A stretch of 64,000 nt of DNA, taken from assembly GCA_029721515.1 (NCBI GenBank), contig CM056570.1, positions 3,356,533-3,420,532 of the forward strand, given 5' to 3'. The notes under the pieces are model-generated. The model was not told the DNA's origin. It was given only the letters and a program-made list of their open reading frames with translations, and made no database searches. The stretch is from Synanceia verrucosa. Taxonomy: Eukaryota; Chordata; Actinopteri; Perciformes; Synanceiidae. The position numbers and the translations under genes were made by a program. The stretch's first letter is position 1, and each line of letters begins with the position of its first letter. Shown piece after piece: positions 23,236 through 33,216 of the stretch.

Positions 23236-25689
23236 ACCCATAATCTGCACATGGGTTTAGGAAAAACTGAACCAGGTCTTGCTGGGTGTCCCTATGTTTG
23301 CACTCCTGCAATGTGATGGACCAGCAAAAGCTGTGTTAGTTCACTGTTAGCTAGTTAGTATGAATCCTTTATCCTCAGCTCTCAAACCCTCAAAATGCCA
23401 TTCAGTCCATTAAAATGATCATTAACACTGTCAGAGATACAAACAATACAATAATACAGAAGGGATAGCTACCTCTATTGTACTGCTTAACCCTATGAAA
23501 TATCAAAAGCAAACACATAGTGTTCCAGAAATATTCATTTGCTCTGCCTATCTGAATGTCAGTGTGAGGTTAAATTAGTTTCCTGAAGTAATGACCCATC
23601 AGTGCAGTTGGCTAAAAGGCCTGTGTCCCTCCATGACAGGGTAGATATGATATCTCGTCATCCTTGGAACACCACAATGAAACTGAAATTTTACTTTCTA
23701 TCTCTGTTTAATTCAAACAACACAATCTGACTGACCTGTAGTAGAAGCTTCCACATCTTTACGATCAGAGGACTTTACAATAATAAAAGAGCTTTGAGAG
23801 TGGCTTTACCACCCACTGACATTCCTGCAAGACCCCATGAGGTTAATCCCCAAGCAAATAATTGAATCTTGACCTGGCTATTATTATCTCCCTGTAACTG
23901 TTCCACTCTGCAGGAAGCTGACCTCGTAAAAGCCTCAGGACAGACACAAAACCACATAAACATCATTGTCCACACATAAGCAAACACACACAAGTGCCTG
24001 CAGGCAGATCGAACACTGGATGAAATAGAAACCAGCTGGTACAAGGTGACAGTGACACACACTGATAATGTACTGTACACCTACACCAGCCCGTTCACAC
24101 AGTTTGTCTGGATGGGAGGAGCGCAGCGTTGTCTGCCAGTGGGTGGTAAAATCTGTGTCTAAAGCGATCTCACAGACCCGTGACTGCAGGGAGAATGAAA
24201 TCACACCTGGCACAGCCCGCCGACCGATCGGGCCTCAACACACAGATGTTTTAACACAATTAAAAAGCACACTTGAGCAGTCAAAGTTCCACACAAACCC
24301 ACATTAGACACCATATGCACATGTCTTCTGGTGGTCATGGTCTTCATGGTCTTCTAGCTTTTTTATAATTAATTTCTCCTCAGTCCTGAGGGACAAATGA
24401 AGTGCATGTCTGAGGTCTCTCTGGAAACATAAAATAGGAAAAGTAGCTGTAGCCTCAAAACCATGCCGCCGTCGGTACTGAGAACACATTAGCTAACGGT
24501 GTGGAACAGTTACTCAAAAAAAGTAAGGGATTACACCAGTGATGTAGTCTGGTTTATTCTAGTAGGTATACTTTGACCCCATGTGTGGCTGCATGAAGTA
24601 TGCAGGGATTTTAGCCCCATGAAAAGAAATGTTACTGGTCCCCCCCTAGTGGAAAATCTGACACTATTTTACGAAAAACTATGCATTTTAGTGATATTTT
24701 TGACGACCATTCCCACATTTATGACTTGGTATAGGAAGCATCATTTTCTTCAGAAATATGAACTAATATGGGGAGAAAAGTGAGCTAGTTTAAAAACGAT
24801 GGACAAAGCTAGGAATAGCTAACAGGCTAATGTTCCAGAACTTTCCATCACATGAACCACTAACAGACCCACCTTACCTATGAAAGAACTGGGTGACAAA
24901 CTGTCGACCCTTCACTTCTTTGTCCTGTCTGAACTTTTTTACTTTTCTGTTTTTACTCCCTGACTTTTCATGCATCTTGCCATCTCCTCCATTAGCAAAG
25001 TAGCGCTGTCTGTTAGCACTCTGCAGGCTGTCTGATTGAGCAGGTGGACTGAACCATTGTTCGTAAATAGAAGGAGGAAGGGCATTGAGAAATATTTCTA
25101 AAACAAATAAACTCCATTGTGACCAATCCATCGTAAATAAAATACATGTGTGACTGTGAGTTTATTACTGATGGTTTATGCAAAGACACTGTATGATATG
25201 AAAGCATCATGGCGGCCAGGAAACAAGTGACCCACCAGCATTTTATGATTACTGTAAAGCATCCTGTAGATGATTTATGGCAAATATTTACAAGCATTCT
25301 GAGTTTAAAAGAAGCTTGACTGTGTTGGCTACCACGGCATCATCACTTCCAAACAAAATTTTGTGATTACTATGATAAAGTGATGATAAAGTTTATAAGT
25401 GGTTGAGCCTGCACTGTAAACGGTTGCTTTGGAGGAAGTTTATAGGTCAGAAAAGCTTTGGTGGAGCTTGTCACCTTCTGCTCCAAAGGCATGGTGGGTC
25501 TACACTTCCCCAGGATAAATCTGTGTTGGCTATAAAGCACGTCAGTGATCGAGCACTTTGATTTATTTTAACATTTTGTGGCTTTACACCGGAAATTAAA
25601 ATAAATTTAATATATTGTCGGTAAGCTAGATGTTGAAGCATTGTGGGATACCCCAGTGGTCATAACCACATAACAACTTGTGCTGAAAT
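23236..25689. other. Non-coding sequence, mostly unrecognised
   Basis: No gene recognised. The segment about 24530-24800 begins caccagtgatgtagtctgg and has the feel of an old dispersed repeat (aggtatactttgacccc), but I cannot name a family. The interval 24080-24300 is more balanced in composition. Frames are under 105 codons and overlap. Confidence 0.45.
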
Positions 25690-26550
25690 GAGATCCCAAA
25701 AAAAATGGATGTCAAAGGAGAAATTCTATCTTGAGAAATGATAGTAGAGTTCAGAGACTGTGGAGAGATGCAGACCACCAAGGGAAAGGCCTCGAGTGGT
25801 TTCAGAAGAACCCAGCGGTATTAAGACAGTTGGAAATGGAAAAGAAAGGCTCTTCCTGGTAGTCCATCCAACCACAGCCGCCAGCCAAGAATGGTAACCC
25901 AAGAATCCTAGGGACTTACTGATGGGACTACAGAGCTTCTTGGCTGCCATTGGAGATGTTGCTGGAAGAACCACAGTGGGTGTATCACTTCATGAATCCA
26001 AGCTGAACTGCAGGGAAGCCAGAAGGTAGCCGCTTCCCGGTGCAGAGGTAAAGGACCTGCTTTGCCTGGACTTGGCAAAAAGGGCGCTTGGAGACTCTTG
26101 AGGAGAGTGAGAGCCAAGCAAGTCTTTTGTGATGAAATGGAAACTGTACCCTGAGCCATAAAACAAAGCTCTCTGTCAGGCAGAAACTGGGCACAGCTCA
26201 TTACCCATCTAATAGCACCCCTACTGCGAAGCATGGTAGTGGCAGCATCATGCTGTGGAGGGGAGCAGAAGGGACCAGCAGACTTGTAAGGATGAAGGGG
26301 GGACAATAAATGGAATCAAATGAACATTTTCTCACAGAACTTGCCTCAGAGTGCCAAAAACCATAGATGGGCCACTTATGCTCTGACAGCCAAAGCGGCG
26401 CTGGAATCGCTTCAAAACGGCGCTGCCAATGACTTGTAGCAACCCAGTAAAGGACAAAATTTAAAGCCACTGAAAATTCCTAATTACTTGACAATGTGAC
26501 TGAGCTCCAGCGACTATGAATTGAGGGAACACCAAAATCCTGTTCTTTTA
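25690..26550 (+). pseudogene. Decayed Tc1-like transposase copy
   Basis: Tc1 transposase binds terminal inverted repeats and moves the element by cut-and-paste into TA sites. Here the plus strand retains, in order, a stretch equivalent to the N-terminal paired-type HTH (aagacagttggaaatgg near 25820), the region before the catalytic core, a relic of the second catalytic Asp block (tgtgatgaaatgg, about 26131-26143) and, in one frame, the diagnostic block AKHGSGSIMLW (26225-26257) preceded by KLGTAHYPSN. A later relic, cagccaaagcggcgctgg (about 26388-26405), is equivalent to the HTAKATLEW region. Stops and frameshifts are frequent, sequence between the GSIMLW block and this relic is lost, and intact terminal repeats are not visible. 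It cannot be functional. Confidence 0.8.
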
Positions 26551-26596
26551 CAGAGTATTTGGAACTGAATATTCTTGCAAATTAAATGTCCTTATG

Positions 26597-27240
26597 CCTG
26601 ACGGTCTGTCGGTTGGTTGATCGGTCCCTACTTGCAATATTGGATGGACTGGTCTGACATTTCGTACAACATTCATGGGCCGGGGAGACTGAAGACTGAC
26701 TCTGGTGATCCCTTTACTTGTCCTCTAGTGCCATTTTTGATTGTTTGTAAAATATCTCCTTAACCATTATTGTCATGAAATTTGGTACAGGTATGCTATG
26801 GTGCCCAACAATGTTGTAGCAATCAAGACTGGTCTGAAGACCACCTTTTGAGGTCTCAGAGTCAACTGCGTTTTTACATTGGTCTTGGTCTTGACTTAGT
26901 CTCAACCATTCCAAGTCTTGGACTTGTCTTGCTTTAGGTGGTCTTGATTACAACACAGGTGGCCGAAGGATGATTCTTACTCACGTTGGTGATCCTCTGA
27001 ATCCATTCATGGTTCGTGGTCAATGTCCAATGATGACTTAGGTGATTCCCTGACTTCCCTTCTGGTGGGTTTACGTCTGTGATTCAGAGTGAAATGTCTT
27101 TATATGTCTTGACATTTTGGGGTTTCACTGACATGTCCCCACAAGACTGGTATAGATTACCATGTAATGTGGTGTGGACATTTGTGGTTTTTGTCAACTG
27201 TGACTCCCTGATTTCTTTATCTTTAATAATTTAACCATTC
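26597..27240 (+). repeat. Old dispersed fish repeat (TTGGTGATCCC type), interrupted
   Basis: Contains ggtctgtcggttggttgatc, atattggatggactgg, cattcatggg, tctggtgatccctttacttg, cctctagtgcca, tgtcatgaaatttggtacag, then after an insertion aggatgattcttactcac, ttggtgatcctctga and gacatttgtggtttttgtc. This word order is that of an abundant teleost repeat that often precedes the GTTAGCAT-rich repeat, as it does here (28.1 kb). The insertion at 26813-26954 splits it. No coding sequence. Confidence 0.65.
26813..26954. mobile_element. Small MITE-like insertion with gttgta..caatcaagac ends
   Basis: The left end gttgtagcaatcaagac and right end gtcttgattacaac are inverted repeats differing by a small insertion. 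The interior is rich in ggtcttggtcttgac and agtctcaaccatt words, the recurring GTCTTG motif of a known fish repeat. At 142 bp it has no coding capacity. Flanking sequences belong to one older repeat that reads across it, showing insertion into that repeat. A target duplication is not clear. Confidence 0.6.
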
Positions 27241-28110
27241 TTTTCTTGACAATGATATACACTGCACAGAGGCTCAGGCATGGATGTAAACTGTAGACAC
27301 TGTTAGTCAAAAAAAGCTAATTTTAGTCAGTCTAGAATTTAGACTCCAACACTAAAATATGCAGAAAAACTCAGGAATACTGAAACCACAGGCCACATGT
27401 ATTTTTTATTTTGGCATTTACCCTTAGAAACAGAAGTAAAGTGACAGGGGATGAGCTCTGTATCTGATGATCAAACCAGACTGTACAGGATCAAAATAGT
27501 TATCTACTGAGATATAGTCAAGAGAGTCTTCTATACAACATCACCACATTTAAAACAGGCTTAATAAGAGCTGTCCTGCCAGTAGAATGAAGAGAAGACA
27601 CTGACAGCCATCTGTTTCACCAACTGGCAGCCATATTTGTTTTACCATATACGATTTATGTGGTAAAACCCATAACCCAGAATACCCATAAACTATTTAA
27701 ACAGAAACCGACACAAACTCAACTGACTAATAAAGTGAAATAGAAACCATATACTGCAGTGTCCTGAATATATCTTTTTCCATTAATGTCATTAAGCTCC
27801 CACTACCTTTCTACTTTCCCTATCTATTCTCCTCAGGTATCACCAGGAGACGAGCAGAGGTGGAAATACAAATTAGACTATCCAAGATGGAGTAAAACCA
27901 AATGCGCTCACTACATCATCATTTATGAAGTCCCTTCATTCATATTGCACCTCTGTACATATTTAAGACCATTATTTGGGCTTCAAGTGTGAGCATGAAA
28001 GTTTATGAATGGATTTAAAACACATTCACAGAGGATTAGAAATTTAAACTTAAAGCTCGAAGCTGGTTTAGAAAAGCTTAATGACGTTTGGGCATGATGG
28101 AGAGTGCTAA
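27241..28110. other. Unique non-coding sequence
   Basis: AT-rich and no repeat recognised apart from scattered simple words. No open frame above 68 codons. Confidence 0.5.
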
Positions 28111-28128
28111 AGACCAGCACTGTCAGTT

Positions 28129-28510
28129 AGCACTGTCATTCTGATAATGTTAGCATACTGATGTTAGCATTTAGCTCAAAGTTCAAAAGCTGCTAAACAC
28201 CAGCATTTTAGCACTGCCATTCTGATAATGTTAGCATACTGATGTTAGCATTTAACTCAAAGCTCAAGAGCTGCTAACCACCAGCATTTGAGCACTGCCA
28301 TTCTGATAATGTTAGCATACTGATGTTAGCATTTAACTCAAAGCTCAAGGGCTGCTAACCACCAGCATTTTGGCGCTGTCATTCCGATGTTAGCATACTA
28401 ATGTTAGCATTTAGATCAAAGCTCAAGAGCTGCTAAACACCAGCATTTTAGCAGTGTCATTCTGAGCATGGTAACATGCTGACATTAGCATTTAGCTCAA
28501 AGTGCAAGAG
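28129..28510 (+). repeat. 81-bp tandem array of GTTAGCAT-rich units
   Basis: About 4.7 copies of a unit reading gcactgtcattctgataatg, ttagcatactgatgttagca, tttagctcaaagctcaagag and ctgctaaacaccagcatttta. Unit starts fall at 28130, 28211, 28292 and 28373 (exact period 81), then 28451 (78, with a loss in ttctgataatg). The unit is a segment of a common teleost repeat, present once around 29840-29889 and 30491-30590, so the array is a local expansion of part of it. Confidence 0.88.
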
Positions 28511-29839
28511 TACTGTTTTGTAGTTTATTTGAATCTTCTTCTTGTCTTAAATAACCAACATATAATAACCTTTCCATACAGTAGCATTAATGGCTAGATA
28601 TTTCAACAGAATTATGTGGATAAAGGCGGCATTATATGTCTTTTGTGAGGAATGAGTCACTTAATTTTCTTTGGCTGCTGGTCACTTAATTCAGTCTGCA
28701 GAAAGAGGAAATGATTTCATTATCTTAAAAAAAAAAAAAATCACACGGCACCTGAACTGAGATCATTGCAGGAATAATTCCAGGAAGACGGGGATGTTAT
28801 TTTTCTCTTCAGATAGCATGGAAATGTATATTATTTATTGCTGTGTGTAAAAAAAAAAAAGGGAAGTGGGAATAGAAGAAGTGTGCTATACTGTCCATAA
28901 AGAATGATACCAAGCACCACTGGGACCTTCTACAGAAGTCAGCAGTCACATTATCTCCCATAATTCATAAAACTCTCCTGCTTTGAAGTGCTGCCACCTG
29001 TTTTTTTTTCTCCCCTGGTGCTCTTCCCCACCCGTCATCTTCCTCCTCCTCCTTCCTCCAGGGACTGTAGCTTTAATGTCCCGTCTCATCTCTCAGAGGT
29101 TTGGATGCACTCTTACATTTGGTATTCACCGTGAAACTGATCGCCCACGTGTGCCGACCTTGCAGTGGACCCGCTCTGCCTGGTAAAGCATCATGGCCTG
29201 GAATATAAACGCTGCAGGTGACGTGTGACCCTGGGAGCTGTTGTTTCAGAAGAAAAAGCAACAAAAAAAAAAGAATATTTGCATGTTTTTGCCTGTGTGC
29301 CCTCCCCAAAGCGCCTCTGCCATTGAAATGTTCGCCACGGTTCGTGACTTTGGCACGACTTAAATATTAAATATCGGACAGCGCCGGGTTTCCGATCAGC
29401 TTATTTGCATCGTGGCCGCAACAGTCAGCAACAGCAGATCTGAAAATAATTGCTCCCCTAAATGTCACTGCAGTTGTCGTATCAGAATCGAATGAACTAA
29501 CCTATTCCTCAAGTCAATATAAATAATCGGATATTAAATTCAACAGCGTGAAAATACGCACCCGCCATGGTGTCACACTGTGTCGAGCGATGTAATGGGT
29601 CAATAACACTGCAAGGACTCTTGCAGACCAGTGAGCTGGTATATCATCAGCACACAGTGTAGCTTTGGGTATACAGGAATCACTCTACCTGCTTAACATC
29701 AGCATGGTATTGTCATCAAAGTGAGCTTGATAGCATGGAGCTCAAAGCATTGCTGTTCTTGAGTATAATTTACATGATGCAACTCAATATTACCTTTCAC
29801 AAGACTTCGAAAAACCCACTCCTTTAGTTTTTTTTTTTA
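28511..29839. other. Unique non-coding sequence; possible regulatory element near 29400
   Basis: Contains A14 at 28727-28740 and A12 near 28849-28860. The stretch 29330-29540 is complex, non-repetitive and carries ttatttgcat at 29401-29410, an octamer-like POU-factor motif, with ATAAAT/TCGGATATTAAATT words downstream. It has the texture of a conserved non-coding element, but this is not shown by the sequence alone. Confidence 0.45.
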
Positions 29840-29889
29840 GTCCTCCTACATCAGCACATTAGCACTGTTATTGTGAGCATATTGTCATG
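29840..29889 (+). repeat. GTTAGCAT-type dispersed repeat, left half of an interrupted copy
   Basis: catcagcacattagcactg, ttattgtgagcatattgtcatg corresponds to the familiar agcattgtcattgtgagcatg block of the repeat. It is cut by the hAT-like element at 29890 and resumes at 30491 with cattagtgtttagctcaaagc. Confidence 0.65.
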
Positions 29890-30490
29890 TAGGGGTGGGT
29901 AAAATCGATGCATCACTGCATTGCGATTTTTGATTACCTAATTCAATAACAATCCAGAGGACATGATGAATCGATTCGGCCGTGGCGGAGCATCGTACCG
30001 CGGCTTAGACCGTTGCCACGATGGAGCCTGTTGAAGTAGCAGGGCCCAGCCAGTGCCACCATCTGTGAATCTTTATTGATACGATAATTTGACTAGTTTT
30101 GGAGTGGCAGTGATTTACAGCTGGTGATCAGTGGTCAACAAGAGGTTCTATTGATTAACAGTGTCTATTTATTTAAAAAAAAAATGTAATGATTGAACAT
30201 AAACTAGTTCATTTTTAGGACTGTGAACTCAGATTTGTTGTTTTTGTTTCAGGGCACAGAAGGTGTGACTGCTATTGATCTCAAATAGGAAGAATCAGGC
30301 CAGGTATGTGTTCACAAATATATATAAAAAATACCAAGTGACAGACAGCAGCACACAAAGTAAAGAAATAATAAAGCATATGAAAGATAAATAGCAAACT
30401 ATCGACTGAACACAAGTTATACTTATTTCTAAAGAAAGAAGTAGGTAAAAAAATTAAGTATTGAGAATTTCTCATCAATACCCAGACCTA
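29890..30490 (+). mobile_element. hAT-like non-autonomous element with exact 8-bp target duplication
   Basis: The element is 601 bp. It begins taggggtgggta and ends tacccagaccta; the reverse complement of the right end is taggtctgggta, so ten of twelve terminal bases pair. It is flanked by ttgtcatg at 29882-29889 and again at 30491-30498, and 8-bp duplications are the hallmark of hAT transposition. It disrupts an older GTTAGCAT-type repeat that reads continuously across the site once the element and one duplication are removed. No transposase frame, so it moved using an enzyme supplied elsewhere. Confidence 0.85.
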
Positions 30491-30600
30491 TTGTCATGGT
30501 ATCATTAGTGTTTAGCTCAAAGCACCTCCGAGCCACAGCACAGCCTCACAGAGCCTCTAGCTCGGCTGCAGACTCTCAAAGTCTTGTCGTCATTCGGCCT
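30491..30600 (+). repeat. GTTAGCAT-type dispersed repeat, right half of an interrupted copy
   Basis: Starts with the duplicated ttgtcatg, then tttagctcaaagcacc, cacagcctcacagagcctct and tgcagactctcaaagtcttg, the usual 3' part of this teleost repeat after the GTTAGCATTTAGCTCAAAG block. Confidence 0.65.
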
Positions 30601-31145
30601 CCTCTGCATCTGCCAGACAACTATTTGCATTCAAAATGGAACCAACTGTAAGACACCTCCACAAACTGCAGCTCCATTTCCAGCTATTTGGAGCCGACCA
30701 CCAAACACCTCATCATCGTCGCTGCCCTAACTGTGATTAATGTGCTTTGCCCTGCTGGGGTTAAAACAACCGCAGCGCGCGCCGTTTATTGGCTTCCCCG
30801 ACGTGTTTGTTGACAAGCTGTCCCGAACACACTTAACATATCATCCGGCATGAAAAGGAGGCTGCATGGCAGCTACTTCGGGGTCAAGAGGTCAGCTTAT
30901 TACATTACCATCTTTTCACAATGGGGCTTCCTCCAGCAGACAAATAGACACAGGGCTGCACAGGCATGGGAAGCATCATCATGCGCCGAGCACCGCGGCT
31001 TCATGGGATACCGCACGCAGTTGCGGAGAGACGTGACGCTGTGGCGGCCAATCGGGGACAGAGGAATGCAGGACGGTAAGCAGAAACACATGGTGGAGGG
31101 TGAGAAGGCCTGTCTGCTGAGGGAGGATACCAAGAGACAAACACA

Positions 31146-31185
<40 letters not shown>

Positions 31186-32924
31186 GTCCTTTGTGAAAAC
31201 ATACCAAAACAGGGAGATGTGGGACATGTCATTTATTTTGCCCTGCTCGCCTCCTCAGCAGGATTTCGGTTCAAACAGAAAGGGGGAAGAAAGGGGAGCA
31301 GAGCCGGCCTGCTCGAGATTTAGCAATAAGGAGCAGTCAGAAATGATAAAGTGCACTTACATGTTCATTTGACATTAAGAATAGTAGCTGTTTCTCCCCG
31401 ACTGTAGCTGCAGCTCCAGCCATCCTCGCCCTCAACAAACCGCGGGTTTGTGCTATATATTTTATATATATCCAGGCAGGAGAAACATTGCAAAAAGGCC
31501 TGGTCATCAGTCATTCCCCCTGTGATGGACCCTTTGGCATGTGTAGCAGAGTTGCCTACATGCCGGCTTTATGTGCTGACAACAAAAGTAAATTGCCTGA
31601 ATAATGTCTGAGCAATAACAGTTTAATTATTACATCACAATGGTAGATTAGGTGAGTAGAAGCAACTCAATAAATACACAAAATCATATCAATAAAAATG
31701 GGTAGGTTGTATTTCTTTCTTTTTTAATTTCACTTTTGTCGTTTATCACCTACTGTAAATTGTTATTTATGGCGTTCAGCAGTCCTTTCCAAAATTGGAC
31801 ACAGCTAATTTTATTTCCCGGGCTACTAAGCGTAACGATAAAGTGGGACTGGAATTTATGGTGGTTTCCACTGGCTAACCAGACTGGTCCAATAGCTGTA
31901 TCAATCAGGGAAGGAAGTGCTGCGAGGTCAGTGCTTTTTGGAATTAAGACCTGACTGCACAGCTCCTCCAGTGTCGAGTTGCAATTACATGCAGCCATTC
32001 TGCTGGATACCGACTCTCTGTGCACCAGCTGCAAAAAGCACTTAACTGTTTGAAAAATCCATTTCAGTGTCACACTTTTTGACTTCTTTTTGTATAATAT
32101 GCATTCATTTCTTCCTGAAAAAGTATGTACTTTATATGTTTCTATGTGTGATATATATAAAACAATATAATATCAATACATTAAAACAAACATTTGGGTG
32201 GTTAAAGGAAGATAAAGAGAGACTAACTCATCCTGTAGCTGCTGTTGTATTAGGATATTTTAGTGTTTTTTTGTTCAGCCACTCCTCTGTAAATACAATA
32301 TGACCGCCGCTTCTGTGACTAAAATAATCTCCCAGCTCTGTTTTGTCCACCACCGAGCGAAATATGTCATCCTGACTCTTACCCTGAAATTACCTCTGCA
32401 GCGAGCAGCGGGCCGGTGAAGACTGTGGACCAAGAGAGCTGGCTTTAGTTCTGCTTCAGGGTGACCAGCCAGACAAACAACCACATCCAGATTTGGTACT
32501 TAATGAGGTGTGATGTAAAGACTGAGGACATGAATTGGGTCTGAGGGTGAAATAAAATAAACAGACCATGCTCAAGTGCTGTAATAACATGATCTTCTAT
32601 TGCATTAAAGACAGCAGGCTCCTACAGAAGTGCTCATGGTGAGCTGTCTGGTTATTACTTCAGCCTGAGCATCCCAAAGATCTCATATTAACGCTTGATG
32701 AAAGTACGTTTCACAGGGGTTTTTCTTATTGTATGTGAGGAGCTGATTTCATCCCGAAGGCAAACTGAAGGCTAGAAGACACATATTTGTAGTGCAGAAG
32801 AAGGGATTCTGATCTATTACAAATTGCTCTCATCTCTTCTTGCACCAGCTCCTTCGGGAGATTTTGAACGACTGAACAAAGAATTTCTAACTGCTGAACA
32901 GAAAGGAAGCATCTCTGCTGACTC
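30601..32924. other. Unique non-coding sequence around a CA microsatellite
   Basis: The interval 30600-31330 is more balanced in composition; its 157-codon plus-strand frame runs straight through the CA repeat (THTHTHTH) and three overlapping minus-strand frames do the same, so none is credible. From 31330 to 32924 the DNA is AT-rich and unrecognised. Confidence 0.5.
31149..31182 (+). repeat. (CA)n microsatellite
   Basis: About seventeen uninterrupted CA units. It is the cause of the apparent Thr-His and Val-Cys repeats in surrounding frames. Confidence 0.95.
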
Positions 32925-33216
32925 TTCATCAGCTGGAAACACGCCGCTCTTCTTCATCAGCTGGAAACACGCCGCTCTTCTTCATCAGCTGGAAACACGC
33001 CGCTCTTCTTCATCAGCTGGAAACACGCCGCTCTTCTTCATCAGCTGGAAACACGCCGCTCTTCTTCATCAGCTGGAAACACGCCGCTCTTCTTCATCAG
33101 CTGGAAACACGCCGCTCTTCTTCATCAGCTGGAAACACAACGCTCTTCTTCATCAGCTGGAAACACAACGCTCTTCTTCATCAGCTGGAAACACAACGCT
33201 CTTCTTCATCAGCTGG
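32925..33216 (+). repeat. 28-bp minisatellite, 10.4 copies
   Basis: Unit ttcatcagctggaaacac plus gccgctcttc, with starts every 28 bases from 32925 to 33205. The first seven units carry gccgctct, the next three carry aacgctct, and the last is cut after ttcatcagctgg. Units are otherwise essentially identical, pointing to recent expansion. Because 28 is not a multiple of three and the unit lacks stops on the plus strand, the array stays open in every forward frame and produces a 141-codon frame (32824-33249) with a 28-residue peptide repeat. That frame is a by-product of the repeat. Confidence 0.96.

Noticed and set aside
30850..31323. 157-codon plus-strand open frame
   Set aside because: It runs through a (CA)n microsatellite giving a Thr-His repeat, three minus-strand frames overlap it, and there is no domain.
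32925..33216. CRISPR-like array
   Set aside because: Direct tandem repeats with no unique spacers, in vertebrate DNA.
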